Assembly: GCF_900105415.1 (NCBI RefSeq)
Contig: NZ_FNSM01000001.1
Location: 8,130,001 to 8,194,000 of the forward strand
Length of the DNA stretch: 64,000 nt
Reading direction: 5' to 3'
Origin: Streptomyces sp. TLI_105
GTDB lineage: Bacteria; Actinomycetota; Actinomycetes; Streptomycetales; Streptomycetaceae
The position numbers and the translations under genes are program-made. Shown here piece after piece: positions 34,329-45,656 of the stretch. Within the stretch, counting starts at the first letter, position 1. Each line of letters begins with the position of its first letter. The notes under the pieces were generated by a model. That model saw only the letters and a list, made by a program, of their open reading frames with translations. It was not told the origin of the DNA and did not search any database.

Positions 34329-35192
34329 GTGAAGATCGGAGTCAACATCCTCAACTTCGGCCCCGGCGCCGATCCCGTCATCCTCCGCAGTTGGGCCCAG
34401 ACCGTGGAAGGCCTCGGCTACGACCTGCTGATGCTCTCGGACCACATCGCCATCACCCCCGATGTCGCCGAGCGCTACCCGGCCCCCTTCTACGAGCCGT
34501 TCACCACCCTGTCCTGGCTCGCCGGCGTCACCACCCGCGTCCGGCTCGGCACGACCGTCCTCATCGCCCCCTACCGGCATCCGCTGCTCACGGCGCGCAT
34601 GGCGGCCAACCTCGACGCGCTGAGCGGCGGCCGGCTCGTCCTCGGGGTGGGAGTGGGCTGGGCACGACAGGAGTTCGCCGCCCTCGGGATCCCGTTCGAA
34701 CACCGGGGACGGCTCACCGACGAGCACCTCCGGGCCCTTCGCGAGGCCTGGACCGACACCGCCGCCTACGGAGACCGCCGGATCCCGGTCTGGATCGGCG
34801 GCCACAGCGTCGCGGGACTCCGCCGCGCCGTGCGGTTCGGAGACGCCTGGCACCCCCTGCGCCTCACCCTGCCACAGCTGCGCGAAGGCACCGCGAGGCT
34901 GAAGGCGTACGCGGACGAGCAGCAGCTCCCCGTACCCGCCCTGGCCCCCCGCATCGCCCTCAAGCTCACCCCGGCACCGGTCGGCGGACCGGACCGCCTC
35001 GCGGGGGAGGGGACGATCGACCAGGTCATGGACGACCTGGACCAGCTGCGGCTGATGGGGGCCGAGGCCGTCGTCCTCGACCCGTACGGCGGCGACCCCC
35101 GCGAGACCACGCACCCGCAGACGGCCTGGCAGGCACTCGCCACCGTGGCCGCCCACCTCGCCCCCCACCACACCCGAACGGAGCCGTCATGA
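34329..35192 (+). CDS. LLM-class F420-dependent oxidoreductase
   Basis: A 287-residue TIM-barrel enzyme of the luciferase-like monooxygenase class, probably F420-dependent as in most actinobacterial members. Segments VEGLGYDLLMLSDHIAI, RVRLGTTVLIAPYRHPLLTA and RLVLGVGVGWARQEFAALG are diagnostic, the last lying near residue 105. The GTG start at 34329 begins MKIGVNILNFGPGAD. It overlaps the deaminase gene by 4 nt (ATGA at 35189-35192), so the two products may act on one pathway. Confidence 0.9.
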   Translation: MKIGVNILNFGPGADPVILRSWAQTVEGLGYDLLMLSDHIAITPDVAERYPAPFYEPFTTLSWLAGVTTRVRLGTTVLIAPYRHPLLTARMAANLDALSGGRLVLGVGVGWARQEFAALGIPFEHRGRLTDEHLRALREAWTDTAAYGDRRIPVWIGGHSVAGLRRAVRFGDAWHPLRLTLPQLREGTARLKAYADEQQLPVPALAPRIALKLTPAPVGGPDRLAGEGTIDQVMDDLDQLRLMGAEAVVLDPYGGDPRETTHPQTAWQALATVAAHLAPHHTRTEPS

Positions 35193-35617
35193 CGACACCC
35201 GACGACCACGCCCTCCTCCGCCGCGCCATCGCCCTCGCCGCCGAGGCGCGGGAGGGCGGCGATCCCCCGTTCGGGTCGCTCCTCGCGGCCCCGGACGGGA
35301 CCGTCCTGGCCGAGGAGCGCAACACCACCCTCACGGACCGGGACATCACCGCGCACCCCGAACTGAAGCTCGCCCGGTGGGCGGCCCGGGAACTGGATCC
35401 GGCCACGGCGGCCAGGACCACCATGTACACCAGCTGCCAGCCGTGCGGCATGTGCGAAGCGGTCATCCGGCAGGCGGGCCTCCGCCGCGTCGTGTACGCC
35501 CTCTCCGGCGAACAGCTCCTCGACATCCGCCCGGCCGGCGGCCGCCCGCCCGTACCGCAGGACGGCCCCGCCCTGCTCGACGAGGTACGGGCCGTGGTCG
35601 AGGGGTACTACCGCTGA
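35189..35617 (+). CDS. nucleoside/cytidine-type deaminase
   Basis: A 142-residue zinc-dependent deaminase. The zinc site is HPE in TAHPELKLARWA (the common form is HAE) and PCGMC in SCQPCGMCEAVIRQAG. A base such as guanine, cytosine or a pterin is the likely substrate class. Coupling to the LLM oxidoreductase by ATGA overlap is unusual and may indicate a shared degradative route. Confidence 0.9.
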   Translation: MTTPDDHALLRRAIALAAEAREGGDPPFGSLLAAPDGTVLAEERNTTLTDRDITAHPELKLARWAARELDPATAARTTMYTSCQPCGMCEAVIRQAGLRRVVYALSGEQLLDIRPAGGRPPVPQDGPALLDEVRAVVEGYYR

Positions 35618-35675
35618 CCCGGCGCCCGTCCGAGGCCCTGATGAGACGGGACGCCACATGCGTCAGGATGAGGAC

Positions 35676-36209
35676 ATGACCGAGATCCTCACCCCCCGAC
35701 TCCTGCTCCGCCGCTGGACCGACGACGACCTCGTCCCCATGGGGGAGATCAACGCCGACCCCGAGGTCATGCGGTGGATCGGCGACGGCGCGGTCCGGGA
35801 CCTGGAGCAGACCGCGGAGGACATCGAGCGGTACGAGGAGGAGTGGGACGAGGAGGGCTTCGGGCTCTTCGCCGTCGAGCTCCTCGGCTCCGGGGAACTC
35901 ATCGGCTTCGCCGGTCTGTCCGTGCCGGAGTTCCTGCCGGAGGTGCTCCCCGCCGTGGAGATCGGCTGGCGCCTCGGCCGGCAGTTCTGGGGCCAGGGGT
36001 ACGCCTCCGAGGCCGCCCACGCGGTCCTGGAGTTCGCCCTCCAGGACCGCGGGCTCGACCGGGTCGTCGCCATCGCCCACATCGGCAACGAGGCCTCCGT
36101 GAACGTCATCGGCAAGCTCGGCATGGTGCCGGAGCGGGAGACGAGCCACCCGGTCTTCGGCGTCCCCCTCCGGGTCTACGCCATCGACCTCACCGAGTAC
36201 CAGGCGTGA
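35676..36209 (+). CDS. GNAT N-acetyltransferase (RimJ-like)
   Basis: A 177-residue acetyltransferase. The opening TEILTPRLLLRRWTDDDLVP is characteristic of the RimJ/RimL type, and the acetyl-CoA loop is GRQFWGQGYASEAAHAVLEF followed by GNEASVNVIGKLGMV. ATG 35676 is preferred because AGGA lies about 7 nt upstream; ATG 35658 is an alternative. It may acetylate an N-terminal amine or a small molecule. Confidence 0.88.
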   Translation: MTEILTPRLLLRRWTDDDLVPMGEINADPEVMRWIGDGAVRDLEQTAEDIERYEEEWDEEGFGLFAVELLGSGELIGFAGLSVPEFLPEVLPAVEIGWRLGRQFWGQGYASEAAHAVLEFALQDRGLDRVVAIAHIGNEASVNVIGKLGMVPERETSHPVFGVPLRVYAIDLTEYQA

Positions 36210-36234
36210 TCACCGGGACCTCGCCGGAGGGCCG

Positions 36235-38911
<2,677 letters not shown>

Positions 38912-39021
38912 CCCGCCCACCGGCCCCTTGGCGCGATACTTGCGGACCGTGGCGATCACGCCGCTGGTCGGAGCGATCATTCCGCGCGAACCTGGGTGGC
39001 GAATCGGAAGGGACACCGCTC

Positions 39022-40020
39022 ATGACTCGTATCGCCATCAATGGTTTCGGCCGCATCGGACGCAATGTGCTGCGCGCGCTCCTCGAGCGTGACAGCGACC
39101 TCGAGGTCGTCGCCATCAATGACCTCACGGAGCCCACGGCCCTTGCGCGGCTCCTCGCCTTCGACTCGACCTCGGGCCGTCTGGGCCGCCCGGTCACCGT
39201 CGACGGGGACACCCTCGTCGTCGACGGCCGCCGCATCAAGGTGCTCGCCGAGCGCGAGCCGGCGCAGCTGCCGTGGGCCGAACTCGGCGTCGACATCGTC
39301 CTGGAGTCCACCGGCCGCTTCACCTCGGCCAAGGCCGCCCGCGCGCACCTCGACGCCGGCGCCAAGAAGGTGCTCGTCAGCGCGCCCGCGGACGGCGCCG
39401 ACGTCACCCTCGCCTACGGTGTGAACACCGACGCGTACGACGCCGATCTGCACACGATCGTCTCGAACGCCTCCTGCACGACGAACGCCCTCGCGCCGCT
39501 GGCCTCCGTCCTCGACGACCTCGCGGGCATCGAGCACGGCTTCATGACGACGGTTCACGCCTACACGCAGGAGCAGAACCTGCAGGACGGCCCGCACCGC
39601 GACCCGCGCCGTGCCCGCGCCGCCGGCGTCAACATCGTGCCGACCACGACGGGTGCCGCGAAGGCCATCGGCCTCGTGCTGCCGAACCTGGACGGCAAGC
39701 TGTCCGGCGACTCGATCCGCGTGCCGGTCCCGGTGGGCTCGATCGTCGAGCTCAACACGACCGTCGCCCGCGACGTGACCCTCGACGAGGTCCTGGAGGC
39801 CTACCGCACCGCGGCCGAAGGCCCGCTGGCCGGTGTCCTCGAGTACTCGGACGACCCGCTGGTCTCCGCCGACATCGTGGGCAACCCGCACTCGTCGATC
39901 TTCGACTCGGCCCTCACCCGCGTCGAGGGACGCCACGTCAAGGTCGTCGCCTGGTACGACAACGAGTGGGGCTTCTCGAACCGCGTCATCGACACCCTGC
40001 AGCTCCTCGCCGCGCGCTGA
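39022..40020 (+). CDS. gap: glyceraldehyde-3-phosphate dehydrogenase, type I
   Basis: A 332-residue glycolytic enzyme. The NAD loop INGFGRIGRNVLRALLER, the catalytic Cys in SNASCTTNALAPLASVL, the His in TTVHAYTQEQNLQDGPHRD and the C-terminal WYDNEWGFSNRV are all intact. It converts glyceraldehyde-3-phosphate to 1,3-bisphosphoglycerate. It is a single gene, not in a pgk-tpi operon, so it may be a second isozyme of the strain. A perfect 16-bp terminator stem follows. Confidence 0.97.
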   Translation: MTRIAINGFGRIGRNVLRALLERDSDLEVVAINDLTEPTALARLLAFDSTSGRLGRPVTVDGDTLVVDGRRIKVLAEREPAQLPWAELGVDIVLESTGRFTSAKAARAHLDAGAKKVLVSAPADGADVTLAYGVNTDAYDADLHTIVSNASCTTNALAPLASVLDDLAGIEHGFMTTVHAYTQEQNLQDGPHRDPRRARAAGVNIVPTTTGAAKAIGLVLPNLDGKLSGDSIRVPVPVGSIVELNTTVARDVTLDEVLEAYRTAAEGPLAGVLEYSDDPLVSADIVGNPHSSIFDSALTRVEGRHVKVVAWYDNEWGFSNRVIDTLQLLAAR

Positions 40021-40055
40021 CGCCGCCCCCACCGCACGGGGTGGGAACAGGCACG

Positions 40056-40096
40056 GTCACACGCCGACCCCGACCGCACGGGGGTCGGCGTGTGAC
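40056..40096. terminator. perfect 16-bp terminator hairpin
   Basis: GTCACACGCCGACCCC (40056-40071) pairs with GGGGTCGGCGTGTGAC (40081-40096). It ends the GAPDH transcript. Its DNA also encodes the last ~13 codons and the stop of the convergent glycosyltransferase. Confidence 0.9.
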
Positions 40097-41315
40097 GCGT
40101 TTCGGACCGGCCTCGGCGTGAGCAGCAGCTTCGCGGCCACCCGCGCCCCGTCGGAACGGACCGTGCCCGCCACGGCGGTCGCCCGAGCGAGGGTCTCGGG
40201 AGCGAGGGCCGCCTTGAGGGCGACCGACAGCGACTCGACCGACGGGCTCGGGCCCTCGTGCGCGACACCGATGCCCAGGCCGGACACCCGACCCGCCCAG
40301 TACGGCTGGTCGGCACCCTGGGGTACGACGAGCTGGGGCGCACCGGCCCGCGCGGCGGTCGTCGTGGTGCCGCCGCTGCCGTGGTGCACGACGGCGGCCA
40401 CGCGGCGGAACAGGCCCTGGTGGTTGACCTCGTCGACGACGAAGCAGTCGTCGCCGTCCACGAGTTCGAGATCGGCCCAGCCCCGAGCGACGACCGCGCG
40501 CCGGCCCTGCGCGCGGATCGCCTCGACGGCCACCCGCGCGATGTCCGGCGCGGCACCCGTGGTCGTGCTCCCGAAGCCCGCGTACACCGGCGGAGCACCG
40601 GCGTCCAGGAACTCCGCCAGACCGGCGGGGAGCGGGCGTTCGTCGGGAAGGATCCACGCGCCCGTCTGTACGACGTCCAGGTCCGTCGGCTGCCACGGAT
40701 CCAGGACGGGGTCCGTGGCCAGCCACGGCCGGTCCGTGAAGGCGTAGTCGCGGACGTCGTCCACCGGCGCCAGCCCGGCCGCGGCCCGCTGGGCGTTGAG
40801 CATGTCCCCGAACATCTCGTTCGCGATCCGAGCGTCCAGGTCCCACAGCACCCGGTTGTCCGTCACCTCATCCGGCAGCGGCCGGCCCCGCCGCGCGGGC
40901 GGCCGGCGGTACGCGGAGGGCAGCACGACCCGCTGATGGCCGGCGTGTACGTAACGGATGCCGAGCTTCTCGGCCACCGACCGCGCGCCCGCCGTGACCG
41001 GCAACGGCCCGGTCGCCACCAGCACGTCGCTCCCCTCGGCCTCCGAGGCGACCGTCTCGAACTGCGCGGCCATCAACTCGGCCACCCGCTGGGCCAGGCC
41101 CACCGCCGATCCCGGCGCCACCGTCGTCACGAGCGGACGCACCGGCCGACCGGTCGCCACCACCGAGAGACCGGCCTCGCCGAGCCGCTCCACGAACTCC
41201 TCGTCGGGCGGCGCGCACCCCCGCACCTCCGCCCCGACCTTCCGCAACGCCACCGCGAGCCCCGCCATCGGCTCGACACTGCCCCCGCCCCGTACGTCGA
41301 CGACACCACACGCAC
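40057..41315 (-). pseudogene. MGT-like glycosyltransferase (GT1) with N-terminal frameshift
   Basis: A glycosyltransferase of the family that inactivates macrolides or decorates natural products. C-terminal parts are well preserved: PVYAGFGSTTTGAAPDIARV, HHGSGGTTTTAARAGAPQLV and PQGADQPYWAGRV (sugar-nucleotide site). From GTG 41315 one frame reads VRVVSSTYG, but the next family residues VEPMAGLAVALRKVGAEV lie in another frame; one base is missing near 41285-41295, in a run of C and G. Without the shift the product would be 419 residues, the usual size. It may be inactive, or the shift may be a sequencing error. Confidence 0.72.
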
Positions 41316-41410
41316 TCTCGAGCCGGCGCTCCACGGTGCCGGCGCGGGCGGGCCCGATCCGATGCGTGACGACAGCGCCGGTTCGCGGACGCGCCCAAGG
41401 GCCGGGTCGC

Positions 41411-41760
41411 CGCCGTCGCGCCCGGAACGAACCGCTGCCGAAGAGCAGGCCGAGCGCGTAATGCGCTTCGCCGTACCGCGCGTGAAGGTGCTGTCCCAGG
41501 CTCGGTACGGCGCCACCGTGACGGCGCTTGCTGATGTGCCCGTTGTGCGCCCGGAGGGCGATCCTCGCGGACGGATCATCGACCACCGATGCGACGGCGT
41601 CGGCCATGTAGCGGTCGCGGGCGGCGAAGACCGTCTGTTCCGGGTCCGTAAGCCCAGCCCGGCCAGCACCTGCGCGGCATCGCCGACGCCGTGACGGACG
41701 TACGCGTCGACGGCAGGCCCGGCCGACGCGCCACCTCATCGGACACGCGTGTCCTCCCTG
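41411..41760 (-). pseudogene. decayed erythromycin-esterase-like gene fragment
   Basis: Collinear pieces in three minus-strand frames resemble the erythromycin esterase family: [20 protein letters not shown] (about 41650-41715), then TVFAARDRYMADAVASVVDD, IALRAHNGHISKRRHGG with the conserved AHNGH, and LGLLFGSGSFRAR (to about 41411). At least two frameshifts and loss of both ends make it non-functional. It sits directly upstream of the glycosyltransferase ruin. Confidence 0.7.
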
Positions 41761-41880
41761 TCGCCGTCGGCTCCCTCGAAGCCGACCATGTCCGGGGGGC
41801 AGGTAGCGCCGGCCGCGGCAAGGCGGCTCGTCCCGAAAACCGTTCGCCCCGCTCGCGGGCCGGGTGACAGGGTGCGGGGC

Positions 41881-42447
41881 ATGGCACCTCCGTACCAGAT
41901 CCGTGCCGACTACGACGCGCGCACGATCGTGGTCTACCAGGCCTATTCGCCCGCCATCGCCGACGCGGCGCTGCGCGCCGGGCGCTTCGTCGCTCCGTTT
42001 TCGTTCCATCGGATGACGTGGATCAAGCCCTCGTTCCTGTGGCTGATGCACCGCAGCAACTGGGCCCGGAAGCCCGGCCAGGAGCGGATTCTCGCGGTGC
42101 GGATGAACCGCGAGGGGTGGGAGGAGGACCTGTCCCGGGCCGTGCTGACGACCGCTGACCCGGCGGCCGTGGCGCGGGCGGCCGTGCACGTTCAGTGGGA
42201 CCCGGAGCGCTCGGTTCGTGGGGCGGCCCTGAACCACTACAGCATCCAGGTCGGGATCAGCCGCCATCTGATCCGCGCGTTCAACGACGACTGGATCGTG
42301 GGTCTCACCGACGTCACTCCCCAGGTCCACAAGGCCGCGACGCTGATCCGTACGGGGCGCGCGGCCAAGGCGCAGGGCCTGTTCCCCGCCGAGCGTGCCT
42401 ATCCGCTGTCCCGGACGCTGGAGACCCTCCTGGGTCCGCGTGGATGA
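41881..42447 (+). CDS. DUF4291 domain protein
   Basis: A 188-residue soluble protein of an uncharacterised family. Diagnostic segments are [40 protein letters not shown] with [17 protein letters not shown] after it, and [18 protein letters not shown]. It has no assigned activity. The ATG at 41881 matches the usual start of the family (PYQIRADYD). A GTG/ATG of the next gene lies within or just after its end, suggesting a two-gene unit. Confidence 0.88.
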   Translation: MAPPYQIRADYDARTIVVYQAYSPAIADAALRAGRFVAPFSFHRMTWIKPSFLWLMHRSNWARKPGQERILAVRMNREGWEEDLSRAVLTTADPAAVARAAVHVQWDPERSVRGAALNHYSIQVGISRHLIRAFNDDWIVGLTDVTPQVHKAATLIRTGRAAKAQGLFPAERAYPLSRTLETLLGPRG

Positions 42448-42457
42448 CGGGCGTCGC

Positions 42458-43489
42458 ATGCCGACTGGATACCGTGGTGGGGCGAGATCCCGGCCCACCA
42501 CCCCCTACCGCCCCCTCGACATCACCGTCCCCTTTCCCGAACTGAAGGCGTACGCGCGCACCGCCACCCGTCTGCATCCGCGCCCCGGCGCGCCCACGGC
42601 CGCCGACAGCTCCGTGGGCGGGCCGTTGCTGTGGCCGGAGGACGAGGCGTGGCCGGAGTGCCGGGAGCACGGCAGGGTCCGGGGCGTGCGGCCGCGCCGA
42701 GCCCGCCGCTACGAGGAGATCCTCAGGGCGGCCCAGGTACGGCCCCGGCCGGCCGGCGGCGCCGTGGGGGCGTATACCGACGCCGAACGGGCCGAGGTCC
42801 AGGAGATGTCCGACTCCGGATACCAGCCGGACCCGCACGACGGCACCCCTCTGCCGCTCCTCGCCCTCGCGCAGTTCCACGCCCGTGACGTGCCCGACCT
42901 GGCGGCCTTCGCCCCGCCGGGAGCGGATCTGCTCCAGGTGCTGTGGTGCCCGTTCGGCGGGCACGAGGACGGTTCGTACAGCCACTTCGGGCCCTCGACA
43001 CGCCTCTTCTGGCGCCGCGCGGCGGACGTGACGAACCCGCTGTCCGCACAGCCCGAGCCGCCGATCGTGGAGCGCGTGCGGTACCTGCCGGTGCCGTGCG
43101 TGCTGCACCCGGAGCAGATCACCGAGTACCCGTGGGCCGACTACCTGCCGCCGGCCCTCGTGGAACGGATCGACGCGTGGGAGGACGCCTTCGAGGCGCG
43201 GGTGGGCCGAGCGGCACCCACCTACCAGTACGACCTCTCCCTCGCGCCCGGCTGGAAGATCGGTGGCTGGGACTCCTGGCACAGGACCGACCTGATGCGG
43301 GTCCATTGCGATGCCTGCGGAGCCGAGATGCGTCTTCTGCTGACCATGGACTGGTGCGAGTCCCAGGCCAGTTGGGGCCCCTTCCCCGGACCCGGCTGCC
43401 CGACCGGCGTCGCGGCGGGGCGCGACGAGTACCGGGCCTTCGTCTGCCCGGCCGACCCGGCGCACCCCCACCGGATGAGCGCTCAGTAG
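42458..43489 (+). CDS. DUF1963-like protein
   Basis: A 343-residue soluble protein. The segments SSVGGPLLWPEDEAWPEC, LLALAQFHARDVPDLAAFAP and LLQVLWCPFGGHED resemble DUF1963/YwqG-like proteins, and two Cys pairs (CDACGAEM and the late GPGCPTG) could bind zinc. The start is uncertain: ATG 42458 is 10 nt past the DUF4291 stop; GTG 42440 would overlap it. Function is unknown. Confidence 0.65.
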   Translation: MPTGYRGGARSRPTTPYRPLDITVPFPELKAYARTATRLHPRPGAPTAADSSVGGPLLWPEDEAWPECREHGRVRGVRPRRARRYEEILRAAQVRPRPAGGAVGAYTDAERAEVQEMSDSGYQPDPHDGTPLPLLALAQFHARDVPDLAAFAPPGADLLQVLWCPFGGHEDGSYSHFGPSTRLFWRRAADVTNPLSAQPEPPIVERVRYLPVPCVLHPEQITEYPWADYLPPALVERIDAWEDAFEARVGRAAPTYQYDLSLAPGWKIGGWDSWHRTDLMRVHCDACGAEMRLLLTMDWCESQASWGPFPGPGCPTGVAAGRDEYRAFVCPADPAHPHRMSAQ

Positions 43490-43544
43490 GCGCGGACCTC
43501 GCGACCACGAGGCGTTGTCAGACCCCTGCGACAGGATGGTGGGC

Positions 43545-45611
43545 ATGACGACAACGCCCGCCGTTGAGGCGCACTTCAGCCTGTCCAGCCGTGCCGCGTA
43601 CGAGGCCGCCATCGCGCGTCTGCGCGACGCGTCCCACACGTACTTCGGGGCGGGCTACAGCGTCATGGACGACGCCACGTACGACCGGCTGCGGCTCGAC
43701 GTGAAGGCCTGGGAGGCGGAGCACCCCGAGGACGTCGCTCCGGACTCGCCCGCCGACCAGGTCGCCGACGGCGCCGCCCCGGCCGGCGACGTCGCGCACA
43801 CCACCCGGCTGCTCAGCCTCGACAACGTCTTCGCGTCCGAGGAGCTCGTCGCCTGGGGAGCCTCGCTCCAGCGGCGGCTCGGGCACGAGCCGGCGGGAGG
43901 GTTCACCGTCGAGCCGAAGATGGACGGCGCGGCCGTCGCCGCCCGGTACCGTGACGGACGCCTGGTGCAGATCATCACCCGCGGCGACGGTACGCGGGGC
44001 GAGGACGTCAGCCACGTCATCGGGACGATCGTGGGCCTCCCCGAGCAGCTGCCCGTCCCCGCCACCTTCGAGGCGCGCGGCGAAGTCCTCTTCACACACG
44101 AGCAGTTCGAGGCCGCGAACGAGATACGGATCGCGCACGGCGGAGACGTCTTCGCCAATCCGCGCAACGGAGCCGCCGGCACGTTGCGGGCGAAGGACCG
44201 GCCCTACCGCCTGGCCATGACGTTCTGGGCGTACGGCGCCGTCGACCTCGACGGCCGGGCCTTCCTGCCCGCCGGGGCCGGTCACGCCGAGACCCTGGCC
44301 GCGGTGGCGGAAGCCGGGGTGCGGACGACGGCGGCGACCCCGGCCGGACTGCACGTGGTCGCCACCCTCGCCGAGGCCCAGCGGAGGGTCGACGCGATCG
44401 CCGCGATGCGCGCGAGCCTGCCCTTCGGCATCGACGGCGTCGTCATCAAGGCCGACAGCGCCGCCGAGCAGGCGACGGCGGGCTTCGGCAGCCGTTTCCC
44501 GTACTGGGCGATCGCCTACAAGCTTCCGGCGGTCGAGCGCCAGACCGTCCTTCAGGACGTGTTCTGGGAAGTGGGCCGTACGGGTGTGCTCGCCCCGACG
44601 GCCGTGCTCGCCGCCGTGGAGCTCGACGGCTCCACCGTCACCCGCGCCACCCTGCACAATCCCGCGGACATCCTGCGGCGGGACCTCCACATCGGGGACA
44701 CCGTGACCGTCCACAAGGCCGGCGACATCATCCCGCGCGTCCAGGCCGCCGTCGTCGAGCTCCGCCCCGAGGGCGCCGTTCCGGTGCCGCTGCCCGAGGC
44801 GTGCCCCCACTGCGGCGGGGAGATCGACAAGAGCCAGGAGCGGTGGCGCTGCGCGAAGGGCACGGCCTGCGCGCTCGCGCCGCTGATCGAGTACGTCGCC
44901 GGGCGCGACATCCTCGACATCGACGGCCTCGGCAGGAAGTACGTCGACGCGCTGATCGCCGCCGGTGTCGTCGGTGACGTCGCCGACCTGTTCACCCTCA
45001 CGGAGGAGCAGCTCACCGCCGCCTCCGGCAGCGCCAAGCGGGGCGCGAAGCTGGCCGAGCAGATCCGGCTCGCCAAGTCCCGCCCCCTCAGCCGCGTCTT
45101 CTGCGCGCTCGGTGTGCCGGGCACCGGCCGCAGCATGTCCCGGCGCATCGCCGCGTACTTCGGCACGATGGAGGCCATCCGGGCAGCCGACGCCGCCGCC
45201 CTGCAGGAGGTCGAGGGCATAGGCCCGGAGAAGGCGCCGGTCATCGTGGAGCAGGTCGCCGCACTCGCCCCGGTGATCGACAAGCTGATCGCGGCGGGCG
45301 TCGGCATGACCGAGCCGAGGCCGGAGAGCGCCGAGGACGCGGTCGACGGTCCGCTGAGCGGGAAGACCGTCGTCGTGACGGGGAAGATGACCGGCCCGCT
45401 GGACGGCTGGGGGCGCTCCGAGATGGGCGCGCTCATCGAGAAGGCCGGCGGCCGCGCGGGCAGCGGCGTGAACTCCAGGACCACGTACCTGGTCGCGGCG
45501 CCGTCGGCGAACGGCAAGCCGAGCTCGAAGGCCGTCAAGGCAGGGGAACTGGGCGTCGAGGTCCTCACCCCGGAGGACTTCGCCGCGCTGGTGGCCGCGT
45601 ACCTGGACTGA
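43545..45611 (+). CDS. ligA: NAD-dependent DNA ligase
   Basis: A 688-residue bacterial DNA ligase. It has domain Ia (GYSVMDDATYDRLRLDVKAW), the adenylation motif EPKMDGAAVAARYRDGRL with the reactive Lys, the OB fold (HIGDTVTVHKAGDIIPRVQA), a zinc finger CPHCGG to RWRCAKGTAC, helix-hairpin-helix repeats (near LQEVEGIGPEKAPVIVEQV) and a BRCT domain (LSGKTVVVTGKMTGPL). All core motifs appear intact. It stands among accessory genes, and streptomycetes often carry more than one ligA, so this may be the second copy. Confidence 0.93.
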   Translation: MTTTPAVEAHFSLSSRAAYEAAIARLRDASHTYFGAGYSVMDDATYDRLRLDVKAWEAEHPEDVAPDSPADQVADGAAPAGDVAHTTRLLSLDNVFASEELVAWGASLQRRLGHEPAGGFTVEPKMDGAAVAARYRDGRLVQIITRGDGTRGEDVSHVIGTIVGLPEQLPVPATFEARGEVLFTHEQFEAANEIRIAHGGDVFANPRNGAAGTLRAKDRPYRLAMTFWAYGAVDLDGRAFLPAGAGHAETLAAVAEAGVRTTAATPAGLHVVATLAEAQRRVDAIAAMRASLPFGIDGVVIKADSAAEQATAGFGSRFPYWAIAYKLPAVERQTVLQDVFWEVGRTGVLAPTAVLAAVELDGSTVTRATLHNPADILRRDLHIGDTVTVHKAGDIIPRVQAAVVELRPEGAVPVPLPEACPHCGGEIDKSQERWRCAKGTACALAPLIEYVAGRDILDIDGLGRKYVDALIAAGVVGDVADLFTLTEEQLTAASGSAKRGAKLAEQIRLAKSRPLSRVFCALGVPGTGRSMSRRIAAYFGTMEAIRAADAAALQEVEGIGPEKAPVIVEQVAALAPVIDKLIAAGVGMTEPRPESAEDAVDGPLSGKTVVVTGKMTGPLDGWGRSEMGALIEKAGGRAGSGVNSRTTYLVAAPSANGKPSSKAVKAGELGVEVLTPEDFAALVAAYLD

Positions 45612-45651
45612 ACCGGGCCGCACGCCTGCCGGGCCCCCTCTGCGGTCCGGT
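45612..45651. terminator. hairpin after ligase gene
   Basis: ACCGGGCCGCA (45612-45622) pairs with TGCGGTCCGGT (45641-45651) with one mismatch, between convergent genes. Confidence 0.7.
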
Positions 45652-45656
45652 GTCGG

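Noticed and set aside
41316..42501. long minus-strand open frame continuing upstream of the glycosyltransferase
   Set aside because: The frame joins the transferase, part of the decayed esterase and antisense of the DUF4291 gene; no single protein explains it.
42314..43639. minus-strand frame opposite the DUF1963-like gene
   Set aside because: Shadow of the plus-strand gene; low-complexity Arg/Gly/His-rich translation.
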